This document shows, one piece after another, positions 1 through 9,393 of a stretch of DNA of 64,000 bases. This stretch comes from CAWDMC01 sp963803295. GTDB taxonomy: Bacteria > Acidobacteriota > Terriglobia > UBA7540. A model generated the notes under the pieces. The model saw only the letters and a list, made by a program, of their open reading frames with translations. It was not told the origin of the DNA and made no database searches. The stretch lies in the NCBI GenBank assembly GCA_963803295.1, contig CAWDMC010000011.1:496001-560000 (forward strand), in the 5' to 3' direction. The position numbers and the translations under genes are program-made. Within the stretch, counting starts at the first letter, position 1. Every line of letters starts with the position of its first letter.

Positions 1-2
1 TC

Positions 3-62
3 GTGACCGCCGAGATCATATCCGTGGATGGCGGCTTTATGTCGCAGGGTATCGGGGGATAA
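3..62 (+). CDS. SDR-family dehydrogenase, C-terminal fragment
   Basis: Only the last 19 codons are in the window, ending at TAA 60-62. The peptide reads VTAEIISVDGGFMSQGIGG. The 'T-E-I-I-x-V-D-G-G' pattern is the usual C-terminal signature of short-chain dehydrogenases/reductases, where it follows the substrate-binding loop. Substrate cannot be told from so short a piece. The gene runs off the left edge and converges on the leftward gene starting at 73. Confidence 0.6.
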   Translation: MTAEIISVDGGFMSQGIGG

Positions 63-72
63 GGTCAGAATT

Positions 73-873
73 TCAATACTGCTTCACCGATTTCACCGCA
101 TCGCCGTCGAAAATCACATACAGCACGTGGGGCGCGATTCCATAGATCCAATCTTCTTCTTCCGATCCATCCTCGTGCGCTTCGCGGACCTTGCGGTCGG
201 GCGGACCTTTGGCCGAAAGCACGGCGTCGCGATCCATACCCACTACAATCTCGTGCTTCTTTATCGCCTCTTTGAACTTGGGTGGGGTTGTAGAGGCGTA
301 AAGCACGGTAGGTGAGTGGCGCTCAAAATCGAGCACCGAAGCGAGGAGCTTCTTGACAATGGGGACGGTGAGCTGCGAGATCTCGCCCGGAATCTTCAGG
401 GAGATGTAAGAGCCATAGGAGAGGATGTTCGAGTCGGCCATAGGGCCGACGGGCGCCGTGGACGTGCCCATTCCCACTTCGATGTGCTGATACCAGTGCT
501 TGCCGCCTTTGCCACCGTGGTTGATTTCGAAGAGAACCTCATTGGATTTGAAGCTGACTTTGGTGATCTGGACGGGAGCACCGGCCCCTACGGCCGCGCC
601 GTTTGCCTTTAGTTCTTCCTCCGCCTGGGCCCGGTCGAGTTCGCCTTTGGAGTCCAGGTAGACGCCGTGCTTGCCGCGCGGGAGGGTCATCTTGGCAACC
701 GCGATTTCGCTTTGCAGGCCACGGATGATGTCAATGCGAGCGGCCTGGCCCTGTCCTTCCTTGGCGAGTAGCGGGGCGGGCGCGAGCAGCAGGGGGGCAA
801 CTATTGCGGGCAGCAGCAAGATGCGAGACCCTAGGGTGCGACAACTTCGAGGCAAGGGAGACCTCTTCTTCAC
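73..873 (-). CDS. secreted protein of unknown function with BamE/SmpA-like C-terminus
   Basis: A 266-residue protein with a GTG start at 873. Residues 1-38 look like a signal peptide: basic KKRSPLPR start, hydrophobic stretch, then a cut near LLAKEG, so it is probably periplasmic or exported. The last 70 residues hold 'IVVGMDRDAVLSAKGPPDRKVRE ... DWIYG ... VIFDGDAVKSV'. This resembles the 'G-M-x-x-x-x-V-x-x-x-x-G-x-P' fold of small outer-membrane assembly lipoproteins (BamE/SmpA type). The middle is not recognised. It could be an envelope protein; no enzyme motif is visible. It is convergent with the SDR fragment on its left and does not seem to share an operon with the kinase on its right. 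Confidence 0.65.
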   Translation of the reverse strand: MKKRSPLPRSCRTLGSRILLLPAIVAPLLLAPAPLLAKEGQGQAARIDIIRGLQSEIAVAKMTLPRGKHGVYLDSKGELDRAQAEEELKANGAAVGAGAPVQITKVSFKSNEVLFEINHGGKGGKHWYQHIEVGMGTSTAPVGPMADSNILSYGSYISLKIPGEISQLTVPIVKKLLASVLDFERHSPTVLYASTTPPKFKEAIKKHEIVVGMDRDAVLSAKGPPDRKVREAHEDGSEEEDWIYGIAPHVLYVIFDGDAVKSVKQY

Positions 874-1065
874 TGTCTTGCCACCTTCTGATTAACCATT
901 ATACCAAGCCTGACAAGGGCGATCCAATACATCGAAAAATGTAGAATCCAGGGCACGTCAGGGAACATCTTCAGGCGTGTGGTTCCGCGAGCCGCCTCCT
1001 CATGTGGGCACGTCTGGAGCCTTGCCCTGACGAACGGCGATGCGCCATCTTTTCGGCAATTCTCG

Positions 1066-2208
1066 TCAGGCTCCGGCTTTCTGGCTTCGGACTTCCAGCC
1101 TTTGAGCTTTTCCGTACGCCTGTACCTGGACCGAGCCGTTCGACTTGCGGCTCTCGTGAGCACCACCATTCGATCGGCGCCCCTCCCACGAGAAATCCGC
1201 CTCGGACGAGGTCTCTCTTACCTCCAGGCCGGTCCGCGAGACGGCGAAGGGGATGATCTCGCCTCCCAGCCGTTTCAGGACCTCCTCGACTGCCGTGCGT
1301 GATCCCGGCCTGACCATGAACACCGCACAGCCGCCGCCGCCCGCGCCACAGACCTTGGAGGCCAGCGTGCCCACCTTAGAGCTTTCCTCGATCATCTCGT
1401 CAATCTTCGGGGTCGAGATACCGTTGAAGTTACGCTTACGGTTCTCCCACTCCAAGGCCAGGAGACTCGCCACATCGTTCCAGTCCCCGGCGAGAAGGGC
1501 CTCGCGCATACGGATGGCAATACTTGTGATTTGGGCAAAATTGTGGCGCACCTGTTCCTCGCCGTCAATGTGCGCTTTCATCACCTCCCAGTTGTTGATG
1601 GCGGAGTTGCGCGGGGCGCCCGTATAACACAGGACAAAACGCCGCTCGATCTCTGCGTAGTCGACGGCCAACTTCTCACGCTTAACTCCGTCGCGGTCAA
1701 GATGTACCACGTTGGCGCCGCCGTAGAGAGCCGGGAAGTAGTCCTGCCATCCGGTGGGCACGCGGATGACGATGGCCTCCACGTTCTTGGCCACCTCGAG
1801 GATTTGGGCCCGGTTCAGCCGCTTGCCGGTGACGCGGGCCAGTGCTCCGCACAAAGCGATATTCAAGGTTGAGCTTCCCGCGAGTCCCGCTCCCGCGGGA
1901 ACCTGCGAGCTGGTGCGGATACTAAGCCCGCGCTGCGGCTCGAAGTGGAGCACGAGCTCGCGTAACAAGGGCAAATGCGATTCCGCGCGCGCCAAGTCTG
2001 CAAAGGAGTCGAAGCTCTCCTCCTGCCCCTGGTCTTCGGACTCAAGTACGATGCGGTTGTCGGAACGGGTCTCCACCACGCATCCCGCGTAGCGGCGGAT
2101 CGCGATATTCACGGTCTCCGCGCCCGGATGGAAGAGGTAAAGGGGCCAGATGTCTACGGTGCCCCCGGCCAGATCCACCCGCGCGGGAGCTCGCGCTTGT
2201 ACTCTCAT
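1066..2208 (-). CDS. GHMP-family sugar kinase (heptose/fucose kinase-like)
   Basis: A 380-residue GHMP kinase. The N-terminus MRVQARAPARVDLAGGTVD matches the 'AP-R-x-D-x-A-G-G-x-x-D' start of the HddA/fucokinase branch, which phosphorylates heptose or related sugars at the anomeric or 7-phosphate level. The ATP-binding motif PAGAGLAGSST lies at 104-114, and the third GHMP motif KVCGAGGGGCAVF lies near residue 295. The start is supported by AAGGAA upstream of ATG 2208. The last 45 residues after 'SRTGLEVRE' are polar and low in complexity, longer than usual for the family. The substrate is not fixed by sequence. It lies 36 bp downstream of the GNAT gene on the same strand and may share a transcript with it. 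Confidence 0.85.
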   Translation of the reverse strand: MRVQARAPARVDLAGGTVDIWPLYLFHPGAETVNIAIRRYAGCVVETRSDNRIVLESEDQGQEESFDSFADLARAESHLPLLRELVLHFEPQRGLSIRTSSQVPAGAGLAGSSTLNIALCGALARVTGKRLNRAQILEVAKNVEAIVIRVPTGWQDYFPALYGGANVVHLDRDGVKREKLAVDYAEIERRFVLCYTGAPRNSAINNWEVMKAHIDGEEQVRHNFAQITSIAIRMREALLAGDWNDVASLLALEWENRKRNFNGISTPKIDEMIEESSKVGTLASKVCGAGGGGCAVFMVRPGSRTAVEEVLKRLGGEIIPFAVSRTGLEVRETSSEADFSWEGRRSNGGAHESRKSNGSVQVQAYGKAQRLEVRSQKAGA

Positions 2209-2244
2209 AGAAAGGATTCCTTATCCCTCAGATAGCACGCTAAC

Positions 2245-2688
2245 CTATAGCGCTTTGACAAACGTGTGCTGGCTCTTGACCCTTTCGAAGCCGAGTTTCA
2301 GATAAAAGCCGTGAGCCCTCTCGCGTATCACGTTGGAGCGAGCGCGCAGAGTCGCAACGCCCTCGTCGCGCGCCCAAGCCTCGGCGTCGGCGATCAACCG
2401 CCGGCCGATCCCGCTACTGCGCCAGCTTTCTTCCACCACGAGCCCTCGGATCTCCACCGCCGGATCGCTCTCGACCGCGTTCGTAACCGCGAGGTGCATC
2501 CAGCCGGCCACGGTTCCGTCTTTGGCTTGGGCGACGCGCAGGCGTTGCCGTGGATCCCGCCGGATTTCATCGAGACGGGATTCCACCTGCTCTGCAGTTG
2601 ACGGATATCCAAGTTGGGTGGCCAGGACGGCCAGCGAAGCGGCATCCTGAGGCTGGGCGGCTCGAATCGAGAATTCGATACTGGCCAT
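2245..2688 (-). CDS. GNAT-family N-acetyltransferase
   Basis: A 147-residue protein if translation begins at ATG 2688 (MASIEFSIRAAQPQDA), where homology to the family starts. A longer frame to 2811 exists but its N-terminus has no family character. The acetyl-CoA-binding segment 'EIRGLVVEESWRSSGIGRRLI' carries the R-x-x-G-x-G loop, followed by the typical 'A-x-x-FYLKLGFE' C-terminal block. These proteins transfer acetyl groups from acetyl-CoA to small amines or proteins; the acceptor is unknown here. The gene is the likely first member of a two-gene leftward unit with the GHMP kinase. Confidence 0.85.
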   Translation of the reverse strand: MASIEFSIRAAQPQDAASLAVLATQLGYPSTAEQVESRLDEIRRDPRQRLRVAQAKDGTVAGWMHLAVTNAVESDPAVEIRGLVVEESWRSSGIGRRLIADAEAWARDEGVATLRARSNVIRERAHGFYLKLGFERVKSQHTFVKAL

Positions 2689-2942
2689 GCGCCCAATTCT
2701 ATCACCAGCGTCCCTGTTTTGGTCGCTCCATGCCCGGTAGTTAACCCTTTGGTTAGCCCACAGGGAAACGTTTTGCCCCCAGCTTTCACTATACGGTCGG
2801 GTGGCTGACAAGCAGTTGCCGTCTCGCGTCCGACCGGCGCGATGGGAACTGATGCGGCTGTCTCTCCTCTCAACACCTCGGATTCAGTCGATGGCTGCTT
2901 CCTGATTTGCTGAGTGTGATTCACCCGTTTAAGGAGGAGCTT

Positions 2943-5198
2943 ATGGCAGCGCAAGACGATCCCACCAAGGGAATCCTCCCTCCGCCGGTCATACCTGTCG
3001 CGGTGCCGGTGGAGCGGAAGAGTTTCAGGAACCTGGTTCTCGGTAATCCCAATTACTTCGGTACCTTTCCCAACTTTCCCGGCAAAATCGGCAAGCAACT
3101 GAGCGGCGATACCACCTTCGAGCAGTTGGCTTGTCTCGGTCTCAATCAGGGCGCCAACAAGCTTGAAGCCGTGGTGAATATCAAGCAGCATTCCGGCTAC
3201 GGCACCGATGCCTGCGGCGCCGGTACCACCGAGTACGCGCGCTTCTTCGTGCAGGATGCCAGTGGCTGGCATGACCTCGGCCTCAGTGCCGTCCAGGTCT
3301 ACGATCTTGGCGGTCCGCTTCCACTCAGCTATGCGGTTTCCGTTGACTTCAGCGAAGCGCGCAAGTTCTGCGGTACCGAAAATATTGTGCAGGTGCGCGC
3401 CATTCTGTCCTGGGAATGGGAGCCTACTCCCGGCGATCCCAATTTCACGCCCGTTTGGGGCAACGTGGTCGACGCCCGCGTTCAGGTAGCGCCCCTGTTT
3501 CTGTTTGAAGTCCCGATCAAAGAACTGATCGCGGAAAAAGCTCTCTCTTTCGAACCCGACCTGCTCAAAAGTGTCGATTTGAACCAGACGCTTCCCGCCA
3601 ATCCGCCCAAAGCACTGAGCTACAACGAGCTGAAAGCAGCCTACGCGGACAAGAAGATTCCGGGGCATCGCTTTGGATTCAGCGCAGCGAAAAAGCTCGC
3701 GAGTGAGCCCATTGCGGAGGCTTTGAGCCCGGCGAGTGTCCTGGCTGGCAGCGAACTGGCTGCAATTCTCTCGGCGCTTGAGACGACCAATGGTGATACG
3801 AGTTTCGAACAGCTCACTTGCGCCGGCTATAACCCGAATACACGGGAACTCGAAGGCGTCATCCAGGTGAAGCAGAGCAGTGGCTATTCCGGTGGCTTGT
3901 GCACCTCGGGAAGCACCGAGTACGTGGCCTTCTACGCCTTCTTTGGCGGAGTCTGGAATGCCCTGGGAACGGCCCAGGTGCAAGTGCATGACTTGGCTGC
4001 AGCCACCCCCGCCAACCCCATCAGTTATGCCGTGTTCCGCATCTCGAACCTCACCTCACTGCCCTGCCAGGATCTTACCGGCGTTCCACTGCGTGCCATC
4101 TTGTCGTGGGCGACCCCTCCAACCGGTGCCAACTTCGTTCCGGTGTGGGGCAACGTGGTGAATACCAACGTTCAGCCTCAGATCGGTGGCGGCAGCACCG
4201 TCGAGCAGTTGCGGTTGATGCGCATCGGGCGCGTAACCATCACTGGCATCGGAAATGCGACTGGTCTCGCCAATCCCACGGGAGTGGCGGGCGATTGCGT
4301 GGGCGATGACAGTCCTTTTGGCGGTGAGACTATTGCCGAGGGCGACTTCATCCCGAAGATCGACGTCTTTGACCACACTACGGGCGCGGTGCTGCCGGGG
4401 GCCAAGCCCATCATCTACCAGGCTTGGGTAACGCCTAGCGGCGGAAGCCCCTCCCAGCTAACGAATTCCTTCGGCATTGAGCTGTTTCCACCCAATGCCC
4501 TGTTCCCCGTGTTCATGCTGCAATCCGTGACGCCGGCCCCGGGACCGGTGCCCAGCGGTGTTCCTGGAACTCAGTATTACACCTACATGGAATCTGATCT
4601 CCAGGCGGTTAATCCACGCACACTGGCGGTATTCGAAGCCGGCGGACTGGCGGAAGGTAACTACACCGTCGAGATCCGCGGGTTCAGTTGGGATGGTGGC
4701 GTGGGCCACTATGTAGCCATTCCGACCCAAAGCAAGATGATCCATGTGTATAACGGCTACCCGCATATGGAACTGACCACTGGTGGAGTCCTGGTGCAGG
4801 AGTTCCGCCCCCAGGTCAGCATCACTCTTACGTCGCCCTCAGGCGACTGTGGTGACGTCGTGGTAGGAGACACCATATCGGGCAACTACAGCGTGACCGA
4901 CAATTTCTTCAGCAGCGTCACGCTGGCGTTGGTGCCTATAACCGTCGGCGGCATTCCTCAGCCGGAGAACGCGGTGATCCTGTCGAACGCCAACGCAGGA
5001 TCGAGCGAGGTGGTTTACGACGGCACCAACACCTTCGGAACGAGTGGCACGTTCACTCTCAGCACGGCTGGAATGACGCCCTGCGGCTATACGATCCTGC
5101 TGCAGGCGGTGGACCGGGCGCTGGTGAGCAATACCTGCACCGGTCACTACAACGAAATGGGGGTCGGCTTCTGCTTGCGGGCAAAACAACCCGCATGA
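2943..5198 (+). CDS. large protein of unknown function with two tandem homologous modules
   Basis: A 751-residue protein. ATG 2943 is chosen because it sits just behind a near-perfect AAGGAGGAG ribosome-binding site at 2931-2939. I do not recognise the family. Two internal modules are homologous: residues about 55-182 and about 284-418. Both open with 'GDT(T/S)FEQL(A/T)C', contain 'VKQ/IKQ.S.GY ... C ... TEY' and 'AVQVYDL/AQVQVHDL', and end with 'FxPVWGNVV'. Conserved cysteines in both could form disulfides. The C-terminal 300 residues look beta-rich and Ig-like ('SGTFTLSTAGMTPCGYTILLQAVD'). No signal peptide or membrane helix is visible, so the export route, if any, is not Sec type 1. It is monocistronic, closed by a terminator at 5242. 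Confidence 0.75.
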   Translation: MAAQDDPTKGILPPPVIPVAVPVERKSFRNLVLGNPNYFGTFPNFPGKIGKQLSGDTTFEQLACLGLNQGANKLEAVVNIKQHSGYGTDACGAGTTEYARFFVQDASGWHDLGLSAVQVYDLGGPLPLSYAVSVDFSEARKFCGTENIVQVRAILSWEWEPTPGDPNFTPVWGNVVDARVQVAPLFLFEVPIKELIAEKALSFEPDLLKSVDLNQTLPANPPKALSYNELKAAYADKKIPGHRFGFSAAKKLASEPIAEALSPASVLAGSELAAILSALETTNGDTSFEQLTCAGYNPNTRELEGVIQVKQSSGYSGGLCTSGSTEYVAFYAFFGGVWNALGTAQVQVHDLAAATPANPISYAVFRISNLTSLPCQDLTGVPLRAILSWATPPTGANFVPVWGNVVNTNVQPQIGGGSTVEQLRLMRIGRVTITGIGNATGLANPTGVAGDCVGDDSPFGGETIAEGDFIPKIDVFDHTTGAVLPGAKPIIYQAWVTPSGGSPSQLTNSFGIELFPPNALFPVFMLQSVTPAPGPVPSGVPGTQYYTYMESDLQAVNPRTLAVFEAGGLAEGNYTVEIRGFSWDGGVGHYVAIPTQSKMIHVYNGYPHMELTTGGVLVQEFRPQVSITLTSPSGDCGDVVVGDTISGNYSVTDNFFSSVTLALVPITVGGIPQPENAVILSNANAGSSEVVYDGTNTFGTSGTFTLSTAGMTPCGYTILLQAVDRALVSNTCTGHYNEMGVGFCLRAKQPA

Positions 5199-5241
5199 GG
5201 GATCACACCCCTGGTCAAGGCGGATTCGCCGCCTGACATTG

Positions 5242-5275
5242 GGCTCCGCATCGCAAGGTGCGGAGCCTTTTTTTT
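5242..5275 (+). terminator. rho-independent terminator
   Basis: A perfect 9-bp stem GGCTCCGCA/TGCGGAGCC (5242-5250 with 5259-5267) with an 8-base loop is followed directly by eight T residues. It lies 44 bp after the stop of the module-repeat gene and is the cleanest intrinsic terminator in the window. Confidence 0.9.
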
Positions 5276-5609
5276 GTGTGCCGACCATGGTAGAGCTGGT
5301 TTTTGCCAGTTCTGTTCTCGCTTCAGCTCTGTTCTCGCCGCGGGGCGACTCTCTGCCCAGAGGGCATAAACCCGCGTAACGAGGTTCGCTTGCCCTCGTT
5401 TCTCGCCGAACGCGTTGCGCAAAATCCGCTTTGAAGCCTCGAAGCCTCTAGGAAGTCTAGCACGCAGTCCTCTTGACACCGGGGTGAAGTTCATCCTAAG
5501 TTCGGGCTGTTGTTTAGCAACCTGCAGAAGAACCATCTGGAGAAGCCTTCATGCCGGTGCGGTTCTTCCGTGCCTTCACGAGTGACGTTACAAAAAGTCG
5601 AGGTGGGCC
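5276..5609. other. intergenic region upstream of the PhyH-family gene
   Basis: No coding signal is convincing in these 334 bases. A TTGACA hexamer at 5473-5478 could be a -35 box for the downstream dioxygenase gene, but the sequence 16-18 bases further on (CTAAGT) is a poor -10, so the promoter call is weak. Confidence 0.3.
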
Positions 5610-6470
5610 ATGGCGCTAGGACTAAGCCCGGAACAGCTGAGTAAGTATGAGGCGCGAGGCTACCATTTTCCGGTGCCCGTCCTCGATGACTCCGAAGTTG
5701 CCGATTTCCGAGGAGATTTCGACAATTTTCTCGACTACAACCGTGCCCGGCTGAAAGAGTTGCCGGCTAATAAGCAAGGCAGTGTGTTGTCGCAGACCCA
5801 CACCTTCTTGCATTGGGTGTACCGGATCGTTTCTCATCCGAAGGTGCTTGATGCGGTCGAGAGCTTGGTTGGCCCAAATCTGTTGGTGTGGGATTCGGGC
5901 TGGTTTACGAAGATGCCCGGGGACAAGAAGTACATTTCCTGGCACCAGGACGCCACCTACTGGGGCCTGCATCCCCCTAAGGTGACAACCGCGTGGGTCG
6001 CTCTTTCTGAAAGCACCCCGGAGAATGGCTGCATGCGTGTGGTTCCGGGATCGCACCGGGAACGCTTGCTTCCGCAGCGGGAAACCTACGCGCCCGACAA
6101 TGCCTTATCCCGAGGCCAGGAGATTGAGGCCGAGGTCGATGAAATCCGGGCGGTTGACCTTGTTCTGAGGCCAGGAGAAATGTCTCTGCACCACATCGCG
6201 ATTATCCATGGCTCAAAGGCGAATACCTCCGACAAGCCCAGAATTGGAATTGCCATCCGGTACCTCGCGACGGACGTGGTGCAGGATGGAAGCGTGCGCC
6301 AATTCGCACTCTTAGTCAGAGGTAAGGATGAATTCGGTCACTTTGAACTGATCGACCCGCCGCAAACAGACGATCCCTCTCGAACCGAGATACAACAGGA
6401 AGCCTTTAACCGTGTTCGTCGCAACATCATGCCCGCGAGCCACACCGAGGCCAGGCCCAACCCGCGCTGA
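5610..6470 (+). CDS. phytanoyl-CoA dioxygenase (PhyH) family Fe(II)/2-oxoglutarate oxygenase
   Basis: A 286-residue protein of the PhyH family, cytoplasmic non-haem iron oxygenases that hydroxylate lipid, amino-acid or secondary-metabolite substrates using 2-oxoglutarate and O2. The iron triad is visible: H112 and D114 in 'SWHQDATYW' and H200 in 'AIIHGSKANTSDKPRIGIAIRY'. The arginine of that last block is positioned to bind 2-oxoglutarate. 'GCMRVVPGSH' at 140-149 is also typical. Length is normal. The start is ATG 5610 after a GAGGTG site. The substrate is unknown and neighbours give no strong clue. Confidence 0.9.
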   Translation: MALGLSPEQLSKYEARGYHFPVPVLDDSEVADFRGDFDNFLDYNRARLKELPANKQGSVLSQTHTFLHWVYRIVSHPKVLDAVESLVGPNLLVWDSGWFTKMPGDKKYISWHQDATYWGLHPPKVTTAWVALSESTPENGCMRVVPGSHRERLLPQRETYAPDNALSRGQEIEAEVDEIRAVDLVLRPGEMSLHHIAIIHGSKANTSDKPRIGIAIRYLATDVVQDGSVRQFALLVRGKDEFGHFELIDPPQTDDPSRTEIQQEAFNRVRRNIMPASHTEARPNPR

Positions 6471-6506
6471 CGGCGGGGTCCAGGGCTCCTAACCGCCGCG
6501 CCCAAC

Positions 6507-6641
6507 TCAGAACATGAACTTCACTGCCAATTGAATTCCCCGCGGACCGCCTCCCCCGATAAACGGATTGCCTTGGCCAACGTCACCCGTCGCCGTCGTC
6601 GGCAAGAAATTGAGGGCAAGCAGGCGCTTTTTGTCGTAAAT
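6507..6641 (-). pseudogene. C-terminal relic of a TonB-dependent receptor
   Basis: Reading leftward from an in-frame stop at 6642-6644 to TGA at 6507-6509, the 44 codons end 'NPFIGGGGPRGIQLAVKFMF-stop'. A glycine-rich turn followed by 'R-x-I-Q-L-A-x-K-F-x-F' is the terminal beta-strand of the carboxypeptidase-regulatory-domain/TonB receptors that are abundant in Acidobacteriota. Nothing upstream in any leftward frame resembles the rest of such a receptor, so this is an isolated remnant, too short to be functional. Confidence 0.55.
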
Positions 6642-7255
6642 CTAGAGCCGCCGAATGGCCGGCGAGACTTCTGAGGGCATGCTCTTTGACATCGGCTATG
6701 CGGATCGTATCACGCCGGTATTGGCGCAGTCCGGAGAAGCCGGTGCCCGATGGCACACGGGCCGGCCAGTCGGACCAAGTCAGCCGGGAGCCAAGCGCAA
6801 GGCGAGAGTTCGAAGTCTGCAGTCCGGCTGCGAACTCGCGTTCTTTGAATCCGAACGCCAAACTGAAAACCTGAACGTGAAAGCAGTGAGCTGCCGCGGT
6901 GGTCCTCCTTTTCAAAAATGCCCTGGCACGAATGATAGCCGGCGTGCGGTTTTTTCGGCTTGTCGATAAATCTGTCGGCCCTGCCCAATATCTGAAATCC
7001 ACAATTTTGCTTGCCTAAGTGTTCCACACGTAACAGTTTTCCTACCACTGGTATGAGAGCATCTCATCGTCCATTTCTGAGTGGACCTGGGTTCACTCGC
7101 GCGTTATTCTAGAGGACTTGTTCAGGGATGCTCCCTTCCCTGGGGCTCAAGCGTGCGGGAATTGTGCCTGTGATTTGTCGAGGATTTTGGGTCTCCGGCC
7201 CGCCTAAGTTCAAGGATTGTGCGAAACCGGTCTGAAATACACCGGAAAGGAAGAG
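6642..7255. other. unassigned sequence between receptor relic and radical SAM gene
   Basis: About 600 bases without a supportable gene. Leftward open frames exist but lack any protein family character. The stretch may hold further decayed receptor sequence, and presumably carries the promoter of the radical SAM gene. Confidence 0.3.
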
Positions 7256-8963
7256 ATGCCTCAGCTGACCGATTCCGAGAAGCGATCCAAGCCTAAAGTC
7301 GCGGATGACCCAACCGAAGCGCAAGACTTGCCTCCTCTCGGCCCGGCCCTCAAGGTTCTAATGGTCTGGCCGCGGTTCCCGTCCTCTTTCTGGAGTTTCG
7401 ACGGAATTCTGGATCTTGTTCCTATCGAGACCGACCAGCCCCCGCTTGGGTTGCTTACTGTCGGAGCGCTTTGCCCGAAGAGCTGGACCCTAAGGCTGAT
7501 CGACCGAAGCTTTGAGGACCTGCTCGATACGGACATCCTTTGGGCCGATCTCGTCATGATCAGTGGAATGCGCGTGCAGAAAGATGATATTCGCGAGACC
7601 CTGCTCAGGGCCCGGGCTCTTGGCAAGCGGACGATGATCGGAGGTCCCTTCGCGAGCAGTGAACCGGAAATCCTGCTTCGAGTGGCGGACCACGTGGTAG
7701 TCGGCGAACCCGACGAGGTTTTTCCTGAGATTGCCGCCGATATTGAGCGCGGCACTGCCAAACGGCTCTACGTTATCAGTGACAAGCCCGACATTAGCAA
7801 GACCCCCCTTCCGCGGTTCGATCTGCTCAAGCTCGGCAAGTATGCCTCTATGGCGGTGCAATTCTCTCGCGGATGTCCGTTTCAATGTGAATTCTGTGAC
7901 ATCATTACCATCTACGGTAGGAAACCTCGAACCAAGCGTCCGGGCCAGTTGCTGGCCGAACTCGATCGGTTGTTTGAACTAGGCTGGCGCGACCAGGTCT
8001 TTATCGTCGACGACAACTTTATCGGCAACCACAAACTGGCCTTCGAACTGGCCCTCGAACTGGCGAAGTGGCAGGAGTCTCATAACTATCCGCTACTGTT
8101 TCTATACGGAGGCGTCGATTGATCTCGCCCAGAGGCCTGAACTGATCGACGCCATGGTGAAGGCAAACTTCTTTTATGTCTTCATCGGCATCGAAAGCCC
8201 CTCCCCGAAGTCTCTTTCGGAGGCCAAGAAGTTTCAAAACCTGCGGCGCGATCCGCTGGAAAGTATTCACTCCATCCAGAGCCAGGGTCTTTGGGTAACT
8301 GCGGGTTTCATCCTCGGTTTCGATTCCGATACCGAGGACATCTTCGAACAGCAGAAGGACTTCATCGAGCGCGCGGCCATTCCTTGGGCCATGGCGGGGT
8401 TCCTACAGGCGCCCCCCACGACACCGCTTTTCGATCGAATGCTGAAAGAAGGCCGGCTACTGATGGAAAGCACGGCCACCAGCAACTTCGACCCACCCAA
8501 CTTCAGAACGCTGCTCCCGTTGCCTGTTCTGTTGGAGGGTTTCCGCTGGATTCTCGCTTCCCTCTACGCCCCCTCTGCGTTTTACGATCGTTGTTATCGT
8601 TCGCTCCTGCAGTGGAAGTCCCGCCCGTCACAGAAAGCGCCGGAAATCCCGCTATGGCCTCTGTTTGGAATCTTGGTTCGCTCCGTTGTCCACCAGGGAA
8701 TTCTTTCCTCCTATCGGGCAGCGTATTGGAAATTTCTGTTTCGACTCCTTGTCAATTGGCTCCAGGATCCGCCGAAGTTTAGCTTGGGGTTTGCGATGCT
8801 GCTCTCAGGACACCACTTCATACGCTATGCCAGCGGTGTGGTGGAGCAACTGGAGTGCGAGCTCAATAGATTTCGAATCGAAAAGGAGACAACAGAGTTT
8901 AGCAAGGCGGCGGCTGCCTGCGAGGATGCAAACCTGGTCCTTCCTGTGCCTGGCGAGCCATAG
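7256..8963 (+). CDS. B12-binding radical SAM protein with DUF4070-like C-terminus, interrupted by one frameshift
   Basis: ATG 7256 follows GGAAAGGAAG. The N-terminal half holds a cobalamin-binding-like Rossmann domain (residues 30-170; 'HVVVGEPDEVFPEI'), then the radical SAM cluster motif C207-x3-C211-x2-C214 in 'SRGCPFQCEFCDI'. The first frame stops at 8122 after '...LLFLYGGVD'. The -1 frame through the same bases reads 'YTEASIDLAQRPELIDAM' and continues to 8963, exactly the expected sequence, so one base is missing near 8100-8107. The rest ('FIGIESPSPKSL...', 'GFILGFDSD', 'FLQAPPTTPLFDRM') matches DUF4070-bearing members, which perform methyl transfer or other radical chemistry on lipids or hopanoids. 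With the base restored the protein would be about 569 residues. No slippery heptamer is obvious, so it is a sequencing error or a recent mutation. Confidence 0.85.
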
Positions 8964-9037
8964 GGACGAGGTAAAGAGCGGCGGCAGGAGATCGCAGGCA
9001 ATGCCCTCTTCCCCGAAGGTCTCGCTGCTTGCGGGCG

Positions 9038-9166
9038 TGCTATACTAGGTCTGCGTCTGATGCTACGGTGCGTTGCCAAGGTTACGCTGCCTGATCTGAG
9101 CACGCCGCCCTCAGTTCCCTCCGTAAGTTTTCGGCGTAGTGCAAAGCAAGACTGACAATACAAGTG
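9038..9166 (+). promoter_or_regulatory. promoter plus structured leader, copy A (before desaturase)
   Basis: An extended -10 (TGC-TATACT, 9038-9046) is followed by a leader alignable by eye with the sequence at 10612-10748 before the DEAD-box helicase gene. Shared blocks in order: ACGGTG, GTTGC, GGTTA, CCTGATCTGAG (9090-9100), a stem-loop, TTCGGCGTA (9130-9138) and GACTG-CA. The stem pairs GCA (9100-9102) with TGC (9140-9142) and CGCC (9103-9106) with GGCG (9133-9136). The loop holds CCTCCGTAAG, a potential anti-Shine-Dalgarno. The desaturase start lies about 230 bases downstream. Cold regulation is inferred from the two downstream genes. Confidence 0.55.
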
Positions 9167-9393
9167 GCTGGGTTCGCTCGGAAGCCTTTGCCCTCGCTGC
9201 GATCGCGGACGCTGGCGAGCAGGGGGAAACAACGCAGAATCGTCCAGATTTTGCTCTGGTGCTTAAAGCAGCGACTGTTGTTCGCCTGTTTTTCGAATCC
9301 GCTTCCGGTTGGAGTCAGCCATTTGGTGTCAGCGTAAGCCCGCGCCAATTGTGCCATGGATTCGAGTTCTGACGAAGGAGTGGTGTTCAAACA

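Noticed and set aside
2394..3989. Long leftward open frame of 531 codons
   Set aside because: It is antisense to the GNAT gene and the module-repeat gene, has no family motifs, and arises from high-GC codon bias.
8100..8125. Programmed ribosomal frameshift in the radical SAM gene
   Set aside because: No slippery heptamer or downstream structure was seen; a missing base explains the break more simply.
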